A DNA stretch of 38,706 nt from Hemicentrotus pulcherrimus (Eukaryota; Echinodermata; Echinoidea; Camarodonta; Strongylocentrotidae): contig BEXV01000368.1 of assembly GCA_003118195.1 (NCBI GenBank), positions 22,745 through 61,450 on the forward strand, in the 5' to 3' direction. Both the position numbers and the translations under genes were made by a program. Shown here piece by piece: positions 1-10,097 of this stretch. The number at the start of each line of letters is the position of its first letter. Positions within the stretch are counted from its first letter, which is position 1. A model generated the notes under the pieces. It was not told where the DNA came from, made no database searches, and worked only from the letters and a program-made list of their open reading frames with translations.

Positions 1-997
1 ATAGCAATAGTAGAGGCAAGATGATAGTTATAATGGATAATTTGTTCCTTTATAACTGTGTACACAAGGAAGATTCTGTTGTGTAGCTTTTGGATTACAT
101 TTTATTGGTTGTAATGAATAATGAACGATGACGGCCGGGGACTCGATCCTCTTCAACATTTACTTATAACAATGGCGTGATTATACCAGTTATCAAATAC
201 ACATGTGGCATTATGATATTTGTTTTTAATAATTTCTCCTTGTCGTTTCTCTGAATCCTTTCTTTCTTCCTATCTTCTCTTTTAGGCCCTTTCCTTACAG
301 CTCTTGTTTATAAAATTCTGGCAGAATTGAGTGAGTTACGTTATTTGGTATCGCATTTAAATGAGTGGCTCAGATTTTCACATTATCATGAATCATAAGC
401 ATTACAGGGCCCATAATGATATGTAAATATAACATAAAACGAGGGAAATGTAAGCTTGTGGTGGGGAGGGAAGGGGGGCAAGGAAGAAAGAGAAATAGAG
501 ACGAAATAAGCGAGTTTGTTAATTATTAAATTGAAAGAGAAAGATGGACATAGAGAGAGAGAGAGACAGACAGACAGAAACAGGGACATCGACATACAGA
601 AGATATGAGGAAAAAGTATGTACATGTACATTTATATTTTGTGAATGAGGATAAAAATGCAAAGCAACAATAACATCCATATGATGAATGAATACATGTA
701 TACTAATATAGAGTCCATAATAATTATAGGAAATCGAATACAGACAGAAGGGAAGGTTGAGAAAAAAAAAGGATAACATATTTCATTCCATTTTATTACA
801 TTTCTGAAACCTCCAACCATCGTACATTTTTTCATCCCATAAACACAAAAGAAAACACCAATCCACTGACGATGACATCCACACGTAAATACATGTACAT
901 GTATTACATAACATTGGCGGATCTAGGATTTGTTCTCGGGTGATGGATTGAATTGAGTGAAGTAAAATAATTATCATACCACGACACCTCCACAAAT
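1..997. other. Intergenic AT-rich spacer with purine-rich tract
   Basis: No coding sequence is recognisable. About 440-610 the plus strand is strongly purine-rich (GA dinucleotides near 552-566, then ACAG units to about 577), which creates leucine/serine-rich spurious reading frames on the minus strand. TACATGTA-like palindromes occur near 620 and 890. At 914-931 the text GGCGGATCTAGGATTTG resembles the opening of repeats common in marine invertebrate genomes; that is recollection, not a search result. Confidence 0.6.
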
Positions 998-1115
998 TAG
1001 GGACTTTTAGATTCGCACGAAGACAATAGGTCTATGCTACGATCGACGTCCTTTTTAACGCACTGCCTTGAATGGACGTCGTACGTATCGGGCCACGCAA
1101 ATCTAAAAGTCCCTA
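998..1115. mobile_element. Palindromic MITE-like element with terminal inverted repeats
   Basis: The left end (998-1017) and right end (1096-1115) form a 20-bp inverted repeat: the outer 16 bases, beginning TAGGGACTTTTAG, are perfect, and two positions differ further in. A second inner pair (1038-1051 with 1074-1087, core CGACGTCC) matches at 12 of 14 positions, leaving a loop of about 22 nt, so the 118-bp unit can fold nearly end to end. Both ends carry TA, compatible with a TA target-site duplication as in Tc1/mariner-type non-autonomous elements. There is no transposase. Family assignment is inference; a simple chance palindrome is unlikely at this arm length. Confidence 0.65.
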
Positions 1116-1213
1116 TTGATAAGATGTGCACGGGCTAATGGCGTTTTTCAGGCCTGATTAGCGCAGGTAATACTGACGTATGACGAAATGGCGTATCGTG
1201 TGAGACGTGCTGA

Positions 1214-1290
1214 AAGGGGAAGTCCACCCTCATTTCAAGTTTTTCTAATATTTTTAAGTTATGGTTTTTTGAACTTTCGATCAATCAAAC
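1214..1290 (+). repeat. Degenerate dispersed repeat fragment (AAAGGGGAAGTCCACCC type)
   Basis: The segment opens AAAGGGGAAGTCCACCCT and continues into T-rich sequence with an AAGTTATGG motif. This arrangement resembles a very abundant repeat that I recall from sea urchin and related genomes. Copy boundaries cannot be set without a repeat library, and no coding potential is visible. Confidence 0.4.
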
Positions 1291-1315
1291 AACTCTGTGA
1301 CGCAGCTCGCGAGGT

Positions 1316-1395
1316 TAATAATAATAATAATAATAGTGTAAACTTATAGAGCGCACACACCGTACAGGGACGCTCATGGCGCTAGCTCAGCAACA
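1316..1395. repeat. (AAT)n microsatellite with attached dispersed-repeat tail
   Basis: A run of AAT trinucleotides (about 1316-1335) is followed by ACTTATAGAGCGCACAC and then, about 25 nt later, GCTCATGGCGCTAG. A trinucleotide run joined to a 'TATAGAGCGC ... GCTCAxxGCGCT' block resembles a common short dispersed repeat of aquatic animals. The inner TAGCTCAG looks like part of a tRNA A box, but no B box follows at a tRNA spacing, so it is not called as a tRNA. Confidence 0.4.
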
Positions 1396-3090
1396 GTTCT
1401 CTTTGATACAAGTAAAGTAAATAATTTTGCAATATTTTTTGCAATATTTTGTTATAACCCATCTTAATCCTCAGCTCTGCCCCTCGATTGGTCTGTAATA
1501 CTAATTAAACAAAGATATATGTATACATTTCCACTGGCTGTTCAGTGTACTGCATGTACTAGCACAAGAATATCATGGTTTCGTGAAATGAAAGCAGATC
1601 ACTGATATTAAAAGGAACTTTTAAAAATAAACCTGCTCCTTAAAAAAGGAAAAGCAAAATGTTGGTAAGCAATTTTCAATTGACAATTTTACGTTTACGG
1701 CCAAAGATTATTTATTAACCTCTCGCTATTCCTTTTTACAATAATAGAAGGGTCGATAGACATTTTGAAAATATTCAGTTACCTCTGCAATTGTCAAAAT
1801 TTGACGTGCAATGAAGGAAAGTTAAGTCACGACACTGATGTGTTGTAACAATATCAAAATCTAGACAAACATTTTGATTCTGCCAGCATGCAGCAGTTTA
1901 CAATCCACCCTGCAAATTCGTCCAATTCTGTGTTGGTTACCGTCATTTTTATTTCCTTATTGGATAATAGACGTAGAGTGAGTTAAGATGAAGAAGTAAA
2001 TACAACAGTTGTATCGGTTTTGTATCCTCACAAAAAGAAAATCTATTTGCGTTTCTTTGTACCGTTAGCACCTGCGCTATTGTAACGTGATTATTTGTCG
2101 ACGTATTAACGTGTACCTACGGTTCGAAACGAATGAAAAATTAACACCGTTCCATTATTCAAGGGGCTCTTAAGGCTAAGAAAACTATTTTGCAGTCCCA
2201 ACTAAACGGAGGAGAAAAGAAGATAAACAGAGTTCTTTTGAAACGTTTAACTCGACTAGACATTTGTGTGGCAGGAACAAGTGGCTACTGTTGTACGGGC
2301 CTTCCTTTCTTGTCCCTAACGTTCTGTCGCTTTTATACTTTTCGTTGATATAGCGGATACTAAGCCGATTCGCACCTACGTAAATCGGCTTAAGGTGTGG
2401 TGTGAAAAGAAAGCGATCTACCAATAGGTGAACAATTGATTGACAAATCATCGTATTGATCTAACTCAAGAGGATGTCCTCGAAAAGTTTCCGTTTTTCT
2501 TTTGATCCCCTGTTCTTTCAACCACCTCCTATTATTTCCTCCCTCTCTTAACTAAATTTGGTTACTTTTCAGGGAGAGTGTATAGGGGCCTGGTGATCGC
2601 TTATCGATGAGGGGTTTTCAATAATATTGTGGAATTGGTCCCACGAGTGCCAATGAGTATATGGGTCTTGTTTGTATTGCAACATCAGCCCTTCCTTCTC
2701 AATCGAACGTTTGCTTACCACATCGCATCCCATTTGCCCCCCCCCCCTCACCCTCCCCCTCTGTTATCACGGGAATTTTTGACCATCATCTCCCTACAGT
2801 AATTAACAAAACACAGGAAATACTTTTGAAACCCTTGTCAAAATAACCACCTTTCGAGATAAAAAGAAACTTGTCATTGTTTAATGTAGCAGACCTCCCA
2901 ATGTTTGTATGTATTAATGTGGGATCTTAACTCTGCTGGAGGGGGGTAATATTCATGTATTCCGCCTACTGGTCAGGGGGGCTGATACCATCAGTTTACC
3001 TGTATCTCGCTCACCTGTCCTCTTAACCAATAAGGCAGCCATTGATGCAAATCAAAAGAAGGCTTTGCTCAAGATGAAACCGTATATATT
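1396..3090. other. Intergenic spacer, no gene seen
   Basis: AT-rich sequence with short unconvincing open frames. Notable items are a 10-bp-arm inverted repeat at 2361-2392, an 11-base C homopolymer at 2737-2747 in a pyrimidine-rich patch, and a TCACCTG E-box near 3012. Confidence 0.5.
2361..2392. repeat. Inverted repeat, 10-bp arms, 12-nt loop
   Basis: TAAGCCGATT at 2361-2370 is perfectly complementary to AATCGGCTTA at 2383-2392. The loop is CGCACCTACGTA. A nested alternative pairing (CACCT at 2373-2377 with AGGTG at 2393-2397) also exists. Function unknown; it may be a short remnant of a foldback element. Confidence 0.6.
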
Positions 3091-3523
3091 TTGAATGAAA
3101 CATAGCATAATTATGGTAAATGAACATGAAATATAAATAAATTTATCGTGGCTATTAAGTCTGATTCTACTTTGGGTTGTTTGGAGGTTGAACGAGAGGA
3201 AAGGGAAAATACCTTTTGCCATATATCATCTACTTCATTTTTGATCTATTTTATTTCTCGAAAGTGGACCTGGTGGCCCCTTCGGCTCTTCGGATCTGGC
3301 TCCGAATTTGAATAAAACATATCATAATCATGGTAAATGAACATGAAATAAAAATAATTTTATCGTGGCTATTAAGTCTAGTTATACTTTGGGTTGTTTA
3401 GAGGTTGAACGAGAGGAAAGGGACACTACCTATATTGCCATATGTCATCTACTTCATTTTTGATCTATTTTATTTCTCGAAAGTGGACCTGGTGGCCCCT
3501 TCGGCTCTTCGGATCTGGCTCCG
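3091..3523. repeat. Two-copy tandem duplication, unit about 215 bp
   Basis: Copy 1 (3091-3304) and copy 2 (3308-3523) align along nearly their whole length with scattered substitutions. Both begin TTGAAT(G/A)AAACATA and both end in the same block CCCCTTCGGCTCTTCGGATC followed by TGGCTCCG. The 3' part of the unit is more G+C-rich and more conserved than the 5' part. No open frame spans the unit. The close similarity implies a fairly recent duplication. Confidence 0.85.
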
Positions 3524-5236
3524 GGTATAATTCATCGTTCGTCTGCTGGGAGCCAAAAGGACGTTAATGCCTTAACGTGTCGGGAGTTAACACCATTTTG
3601 GTTCTCAAACTGACACAGTTATCATTTATTGATTAATGCCTGTCAGTATGGATGAACATATGATAATGATTACGCTTTAAGCATAATTAACACAACGCCA
3701 TCGATTGAGGTAAAAGTCCCTGCCTGCATGCTATAAATTCATTACGCAATGGGAGTTTTAACAGGGGATGGTGTCTGCCTTGTGGGGTGATAGCCGGAAG
3801 CGGGGTCTCACCTGCAGACCGGACCGTCTGGTCGCCGCCCGCCACTCAGGCTTTCCAGTGAAGGCCATCTCACCTGTCAGGTAAATGGACTCTCAAGGCC
3901 CCCCATCATCTCGTAAAAGAGGGGTAGTCTTACACCCCTAGACCACAAACTTGCACCTTTACTACATTTCCAAGATTATTCTGGTCTCGGCTAGTTTCCC
4001 TTTAGTGACCAAAATATGCCCCTCCCCCTCTCTCACAGCTATTATGTTGTATATATGGCTGCTGTATCTGTGCGAAATGAATTGGGGAAATAAATGATAA
4101 AATTCAACATAAAGGCCTACACACATTTTCGGTTATAGGAAAGCAGTAGACAAAAGGATTACGGAAAATGCTTTAATAGTTGGACTAATATATGAGATAC
4201 TTTACGTGCAAAAGCTACATAAGGTGAACAGGTAGTCGGGGAATTTGACGGGAAAGTGGACAGGAAAAGGACCAAACTGCTATGTTACAAAATATGGAAA
4301 AAAAGATTCCAAAATAAAGAACAAGTATACTCAAATGAAATAAATAATAAAAAAATAATTAATAAAGAAAAACATGTGTGTTTCAGCAATAAACATTCCC
4401 CCATCTCCCATTTATTCATAGCTTCATATAGTTTTCCAGTCGATTTGAAGTCTCTCATCAAAAATACCAAAGAACACCGTTCAAGAATCTATGAAATTTG
4501 TTTTTATTTTGTCATTATCACGAAACACGTTTCAAGATATTAACTCAAGTGTGAATATTTTTCACCATGTTCTCATGATAGTGTAGCCTATAGAGATTGT
4601 GTACGGATTAGCCGAATCCGTTTAATAAGGGTCAGCATTTTTTTAATAAGTGACACCAGAGAATAATTCATGTAATCTTATCTTTGTTTTTAACCATACT
4701 TCGTTTATATCTCAACTATTTGTGACACCTGACTCAATTTAGCATCAAACAGCTTACTAGACCAGGTTACAGACAAGGGTGTTGGACATTTCTTGTGTCG
4801 ATTTGGAAGTGGTTTCCATTTACCTTAATTTAAATTTACCCCTTCCTCCCTCTCCACATTCCCCCCTCTCTCTCTCTCTTCTCCTCTCTTTTTCATATAG
4901 GCCCTAACCTTTTCATAAATGAATTTTTGAAATAAAGGGAGCAAAAACATAGAGTTGAATCAATATCATAGGCTGCATGGGAAATGAAATTAAGAGCCAT
5001 GTAGCATCAAGTTATTCGAGTGGGACTATGGTTATGACATTCTACGTCAGGAAAGTTGATCATGGTTCTGAAAATTACGACTATTTTTTTGAACGGCGTA
5101 GTGGAAAGCTTTGCTCTATCAGCACATTCTTTCATCAAGCCACATAGCACACCTGGTTACAGCATCATGTTTTCTCTTTTAATAGCCATGTTTTCTTTTC
5201 ACGTCCACTTCATTTTGACCGAATGCTGGCATCGCA
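3524..5236. other. Intergenic spacer with E-box-containing G+C-rich patch
   Basis: At 3549-3567 a 19-base motif (GGAGCCAAAAGGACGTTAA) recurs on the opposite strand at 21042-21060 with one difference, so it is probably a dispersed repeat fragment. ACGTTAA/TTAACGT at 3561-3567 and 3572-3578 form a small stem. At about 3770-3900 a locally G+C-rich patch holds two TCACCTG E-boxes (near 3809 and 3870). A CT run lies at 4866-4880. No gene is recognised. Confidence 0.45.
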
Positions 5237-5370
5237 TTAAAGGGACTTGGTGACATTGTTCAGATGAGAGGAAATGGTGCTAAGGAAGTGACTACAATGA
5301 TAGATGTACAGTGAACAAACAATCTGAAAGTTTGAGGGAAATCAGACCATTATTATTGACAAAAATTGGG
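5237..5370 (+). repeat. Degenerate dispersed repeat fragment (TTAAAGGGA type)
   Basis: It starts TTAAAGGGACTTGGTGACA and contains CTGAAAGTTTGAGGGAAATC about 80 nt later. That combination (AAAGGGA opening, then CTGAAA(A/G)TTT...AAATC) resembles an abundant repeat class of echinoderm and other marine invertebrate genomes. The assignment is from recollection; boundaries are approximate. Confidence 0.35.
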
Positions 5371-7403
5371 GAAAAACTGATCTGATCGATTCCTTAATTG
5401 TCCCAACTATATTATTACCATTAAATTACATTGTGGAATTTAAATCGTCACAAAACAATGTATTGGCTCTTTAAAATTTGTGTAAAGCCTGTTCCATGTC
5501 TTATTTTCATGGAAAAACGGTTAGGAAATTTTAAAAATGGTGACGCCTTCAAAGAAAAACATATATTTGTGATTAGTTTGAGAATTTTTTTTTTTTCAGG
5601 ATTGTTTGCATGTTAGATACAATAAAAGGAATATGATAAGTAACATTTCATACAAAAACTACACAGTTTTTTTATCAACCTTCAACAATGTTACCGAGTC
5701 ACTTTGAAGAGAAGATTGACACTTTGCGGAAGATGAACGATATTAGTGAGTATTCCACTCATTATTATTTTATTATTATCAATATTAATATTATTTTTGT
5801 GTGGGTAAATTTCAAAGAAAAGGTTTCTTAAAAAAAAAAAAGAAGGATTGCTTGTTTGGACAAAGATTACATGTTTCGTGTGTATGTTATCCCAGGTAAA
5901 CAATTTGCAAGAGAGAGAGAGAGAGAGAGAGAGATAGAAAGAGAGAGGGACAGAGAGAATGTTGGAAATAAGCGAGAAAGTCCGAGTTCCATAGGTTACA
6001 TTTCCCATTCATAATAATTTATGCTCAATAATTTTCTGTTTACCCACACCGTTGGTATTTGTTAAAGCGCGCCCTCCCATCATGCACGACGGCGCTGCGA
6101 CAGTCACGATTTTTCTCAATGAAACGAACGTGGAGCAATCACTGACACAAGTACGAGGTGCTTTTCTTAGAGTTAGGCAAACAAGTTGAAGGCCGTTAAA
6201 TCTTTCCAGCTTCATTCGATTTATTTTATCTGCCAATTAAATGACGCTGTGTGCAGCTGCCCCATTGCACTATCCAGGCACATTGTCTGGTAGGCAAGTG
6301 TGGCCATATTAGAGTTAGGCAAAAATGTGTAACTCCAGTAAACGACTGGCCAGAATTCTCAAACGTAGGCCTACATGTACATGTGAAATTATAGTTTGAT
6401 GAATTAAAAGGTCTTATGAGTGTCTCTTATGTATCCGAAATACTTATACTGCTTTCATCTTTTCATCAATGATAGATTGCAAGTTAAGTTATTTTGAATA
6501 TAAAACTAAATAGATATTACAGTGATTATCAAAATAAAAACAGAAAATAAACTTTAATATTTTATTGTATTTATTCGTCTGGTCGTTTGATAGTAATAAC
6601 AATGGTGAAGGAGGAGAAGGGGGAGGAGGAAAAGAAGAATGATACTAAGAAGATGAAGATGATATTAAAAAAGAAGAAACAGAAGAAAAAAAGACCTCTC
6701 AAGCAAAGCACCGAGTTTACACAATTTGAAAATATGTGTCCATTAAACAATGTGCAAGCTATATTGTTGGAGTTGCAAATTTGAGCTTGAAAAGTTTATC
6801 ATTTATAAAAGAGATATATTGAATAGAATATTGCTTCGGTAGCCTACAATCTTTTCCAGTTTTGACTTGTATTTCGGGCATAAGTCAATTGTACTAGTTT
6901 TATGATTTACCCCCCTTGTTTGTACTCAACATAAATTGATATTGCTTATATATGGAGATGCAAATGGTTCACTTATTCAACTTGACAAAATCAAAGGAGG
7001 AAGTTATTTTTTAACTTGTAGAACTTCCACAAGTCACCGAATGACAATTTTATATTAGTGCTCTCGATGGTTTATTCCTATACAACTATCTCAATCCATT
7101 CTGTTCACAATTCTTCGTCCTTTTACATCTTGTGTGGAAATAATTTTAATGTGAAGAAATTAATTAATATTATATATTTTAATGAAAAATGTTTCGAACG
7201 ATGGTTTCATCGTGAACAATTGTCTTTCTATCATACCTATGTAAAGTATCATATCAAAGTGAAAGTGGTGACGAGTGCCCGTCTTTGACCGTTTGAGGGC
7301 GCAATCATTGAAGAAGGGGGAGGAGAGAGAAGAAGAAGAAAAAAAGCTCGGCACCGTGTTAAAGTCTAAGGGAAGATCAACAGGGCACATAAGGTTGATC
7401 GTG
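5371..7403. other. Upstream intergenic region of foxD
   Basis: AT-rich and without recognisable exons. It holds a (GA)12 microsatellite at 5911-5934 that continues as GA-rich sequence to about 5960, poly-A at 5830-5841, and the paired phrase TTAGAGTTAGGCAAA near 6167 and 6308. The palindromes GTAGGCCTAC and ATGTACAT lie next to each other near 6366-6383. TCF/LEF-like ATCAAAG motifs are at 6990-6996 and 7253-7259, and a GAGGGCGC core at 7295-7302. These are candidate regulatory motifs by match only. Confidence 0.4.
5911..5934. repeat. (GA)12 microsatellite
   Basis: Twelve uninterrupted GA units, followed by an imperfect GA-rich tail to about 5960. It produces an SLSLSL-type spurious frame on the minus strand. 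Confidence 0.95.
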
Positions 7404-8024
7404 TATATATACCAGTTGGCTTGATCTTGTGTGTACTGTTCGGGACTGTCAACAAACCATCACAGAGGTAGGCTTGCCGGACACGAGGAAAAAAAAGGAA
7501 GAAGATGAAATAAATCTCCAAGTTCTATGGTTTCACCTCCCTTGGAAGGGATTCATCTCGTATCATTGGTCAATCCACGCGAGTGCTCTGATTCGCAGCT
7601 CGGCATTGTTTGCCATCTCCCGTCGCCTAATTATCGGGATAGGCGTTCACTACTAGCCTGTACGCTCATTGATATGTAAATGAAGCAGGAACGATCGACA
7701 AATGACAAGCGTTTGTGACCACGTGACACGGCGAACTCAAAACAAGACCAGAGTAGAGAGCTCACCGGTGACGAAGTATGAAGGTGCTGAGTCGGCCGCA
7801 AGGGTAGACATATACAATCGCCGCTCGCTCCGACTTCTTTACCTGATATTCGGTCAAGCCTATTGTACTCACCTGGTTCTTATCAACATCCGACTTTAGT
7901 TTATGGAGCTGCGTAGAGAGAGAGGCAACTCAGTTGAGCTTCACTCGCCGAGTTTTGGGGATAAACTGTGATCCTTTATACGACACTCGCAAATCGCATA
8001 CCGCATCGGAGCTTGACTTCAGAT
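7404..8024 (+). promoter_or_regulatory. Candidate foxD promoter and 5' leader
   Basis: Upstream of the foxD start the sequence becomes more G+C-rich and contains TATATATA (7404-7411), an inverted CCAAT box (ATTGG, 7565-7569) and a canonical E-box CACGTG (7720-7725). A TATGTAAATGA motif lies near 7674-7684. Two upstream frames with true ATGs are present, 7702-7899 (65 codons) and 7903-7971 (22 codons), both out of frame with foxD; they matter only if transcription starts above them. An in-frame TAA at 7962-7964 shows that the foxD frame cannot extend far upstream. The transcription start site cannot be fixed from sequence alone. Confidence 0.45.
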
Positions 8025-9230
8025 ATGATCGTGAACGCCACCGACCTGATGGAAGGGATAAACATCCGTCCTGGAAATGAGCAGCAGGGGAACTGTAGAA
8101 AGACCGAGCTGGTGGGGCACGAGATCGCCGCAGCTGCCGCGGACCTGCGTGACAAATACCTGCCCACCTCCACCGGCTTCGGTATCGATAGACTATGTGG
8201 TTCGGCTTCGGAAGACGCAGCAGGGTCCGAGCTCGGCGACGTCGAGGTGGACATGACCCATGATCGCGAGTCACCGTCGGCTTGCTCGGCGGAATCGGAG
8301 AAGGACGATATCGATGTGAAAGTGGACGACTCGAAATCGGAAACAGCAGACGATAAGAAAAAGGCTATTTCGGTGAAACCTCCTTATTCGTACATTGCTC
8401 TCATTACAATGTCGATTTTGCAATCGCCGCAGAAAAGGCTAACTCTCAGTGGAATTTGTGAGTTTATCATGAATCGTTTTCCATATTACAGGGAAAAGTT
8501 CCCCGTGTGGCAGAATAGTATTAGGCATAACTTGTCGTTGAATGACTGTTTTGTGAAGATTCCTCGCGAGCCAGGCAACCCGGGAAAGGGCAACTACTGG
8601 ACTCTAGACCCCGCCAGTGAGGACATGTTTGATAATGGTTCCTTTTTGAGAAGGAGAAAACGCTACAAGAGGCAGCAACCAGACTTTTTCAGGGAAGCGG
8701 GACATTTCATGACGGGTCCTTATCCTATGGGGCGACCAGCATACGGCTATGCGATGGCAGGAGTTCCTCACCATCCACACACGTTACTGCCTTATCATTT
8801 AGTGTCACCTCTCCCTCCACCCGTAGCCCTACCCCTCCCCGCCACCGCACATCAAAGCATGGATAATGGGGCTCTAAGCAGTCTACTCAGTGCTGGTCTA
8901 ACGGGCGCGAATTCATCGACAACATCGCCGACCAGTCGGGCTACCTTCACCATCGACAGCCTATTGAACGGGAGTACCGCTCCACCCTCCACGACCGTCA
9001 CCTCCACTACCTGTACGGGGCTCTCAGTCTCGAGGGCTCCTCACGTTCACCCGCACCCGAGTCTACTGGCCATGAACCCGGCACTCGCGCTGGGCCATCT
9101 TTCCACCGCAGGCGGGGGCTCGGCATTCTCAGCGCCAGTACCTTCCGCGCTCGAGCTTCTCAAATACAGGGAAGTCAGGGATTGTTTCCAATGTACGCGG
9201 CAACCCACCTCAACGTGTAACTGGCGCTAG
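8025..9230 (+). CDS. foxD: FoxD-class forkhead (winged-helix) transcription factor, single exon
   Basis: A nuclear DNA-binding regulator of the FoxD class. The first in-frame ATG (8025) follows a TAA at 7962-7964; the codon at 7968 is GTG and is not a plausible animal start. The -3 base is G. The product is 401 aa. Residues about 60-110 are acidic (Asp/Glu/Ser-rich). The forkhead domain is about 117-216 and begins [20 protein letters not shown]; recognition-helix residues [13 protein letters not shown] are 164-176, and the wing and basic tail ([17 protein letters not shown]) follow. The segment [16 protein letters not shown], followed by [16 protein letters not shown], is typical of FoxD. Residues about 247-275 are His/Pro-rich. 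FTIDSLL (308-314) fits the eh1 Groucho-binding pattern, implying repressor activity. V161 (usually Ala) and M150 (usually Ser) look unusual. The last ~22 residues are Cys/Arg-rich and may reflect a frame slip (see findings). FoxD genes are often intronless, as here. Paralogue-level naming is not possible. Confidence 0.95.
   Translation: MIVNATDLMEGINIRPGNEQQGNCRKTELVGHEIAAAAADLRDKYLPTSTGFGIDRLCGSASEDAAGSELGDVEVDMTHDRESPSACSAESEKDDIDVKVDDSKSETADDKKKAISVKPPYSYIALITMSILQSPQKRLTLSGICEFIMNRFPYYREKFPVWQNSIRHNLSLNDCFVKIPREPGNPGKGNYWTLDPASEDMFDNGSFLRRRKRYKRQQPDFFREAGHFMTGPYPMGRPAYGYAMAGVPHHPHTLLPYHLVSPLPPPVALPLPATAHQSMDNGALSSLLSAGLTGANSSTTSPTSRATFTIDSLLNGSTAPPSTTVTSTTCTGLSVSRAPHVHPHPSLLAMNPALALGHLSTAGGGSAFSAPVPSALELLKYREVRDCFQCTRQPTSTCNWR
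8376..8672 (+). other. Forkhead DNA-binding domain within foxD
   Basis: Residues 118-216 of the product. It runs from KPPYSYIAL through the helix-3 signature [13 protein letters not shown] to the basic RRRKRYKR tail. The domain is complete, with no stop, insertion or obvious loss of a key residue, so the gene appears functional. Confidence 0.95.
8946..8966 (+). other. eh1-like Groucho/TLE interaction motif in foxD
   Basis: Encodes FTIDSLL (residues 308-314), matching the FxIxxLL core of engrailed-homology-1 motifs that recruit Groucho/TLE co-repressors and that are known in several Fox classes, including FoxD. Repressor function is inferred from this match. Confidence 0.7.
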
Positions 9231-10097
9231 CAGAGACAATACAAACTTTGTAAAATAAGATTAAAAGAAATATGAATATTGCCCATATACAGGGTGACTG
9301 CTCGGCTGGGATGAAAGGAAAGAGATGCTCAGAGGCACAAAACACACAGCCAGGTATTCTCAGCAAAAAATCAAAGTGTATTCCAACATCTCCCGTTAAA
9401 AAAAGACCATTTACCTGACGGGACAAACCTGAAACGAGACATTTAGAAGAACGGAAAGACCTTTTGTTCAGTTTAGTTCATGCAGGAAATTTTGTGAAGC
9501 GCAAAAGAAGTGTGTAAAAAATATGTTGAAAAAGTTGAAAAGGTGAGCTGTACGGGCTTCAGTGATCCAGCGGAAATCGGTGATACCACACGCCGAACTC
9601 TGGCGGCCAGGGCCGCGGACTCACGTTACTAGGCGATCCGCTACTGTGAGTACAATGTAAGTTGCACTGCCTCGCTTTGACTTTTTCAATTGAAGGGTAT
9701 TCCATAGATATGACGTTGTAGATTTGTATATATATTATTACGAACCAAAAATACAAGGCATACATAGATGGGGGAGTATTCACTGCTCCTTTCCTTTACT
9801 AAAAAGAGTTATAAATGAGAAAGAGAGACAAAGTCAAGTGTGCTATCAAGGCTATAGGAGAATTTATGGGTCGAGAAAAAAAGTAAATATAGTCACAATT
9901 TGAATATAATGATGCAGAAAAATGAATATGAATGTTGTGTTTTGTTGCTATGTGATCAAAGTAAATACAGATATTGGAGGGATTAGTGGTGTTTTTGTCA
10001 AACAAATAGGCCCACTACTAAACTATACGTGTCAGTATCAGGGTGGGGCGAATGCTATCGCAAATGACCATCGAATGATATTGGCTTTTGTAATAAA
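9231..10097 (+). other. Probable foxD 3' UTR ending near an AATAAA signal
   Basis: No coding potential follows the stop. The first canonical AATAAA seen downstream is at 10092-10097, so a 3' UTR of roughly 0.86 kb is plausible. A very early ATTAAA (9260-9265) is an alternative. The region contains a G+C-rich stem (GCGGCC 9603-9608 with GGCCGC 9611-9616). Near 9955-9967 an ATCAAAG (TCF/LEF-like) motif overlaps GTAAATA (forkhead-like). The UTR end is inferred, not shown. Confidence 0.4.

Noticed and set aside
14..23. AGGCAAGATG matches the 5' end of miR-31
   Set aside because: The match stops after ten bases, and the flanking sequence gives only a short AGTTATAA/TTATAACT stem rather than a microRNA precursor.
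1378..1390. tRNA-like A box (TAGCTCAG)
   Set aside because: No B box at the expected distance and no acceptor stem; better explained as part of a dispersed repeat.
5691..6008. 105-codon minus-strand frame
   Set aside because: Its core is the (GA)12 microsatellite read as SLSLSL, and the rest is AT-rich random sequence.
6009..6236. 75-codon minus-strand frame of fairly complex sequence
   Set aside because: No recognisable domain, and the region looks like ordinary non-repetitive noncoding DNA; kept only as background.
7968..8024. Extending foxD 19 codons upstream to GTG at 7968
   Set aside because: Animal genes start with ATG; the first in-frame ATG is 8025, and a TAA at 7962 closes the frame just above.
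7930..8274. Minus-strand frames opposite foxD (114 and 92 codons)
   Set aside because: They are antisense shadows of the G+C-rich foxD N-terminal coding sequence.
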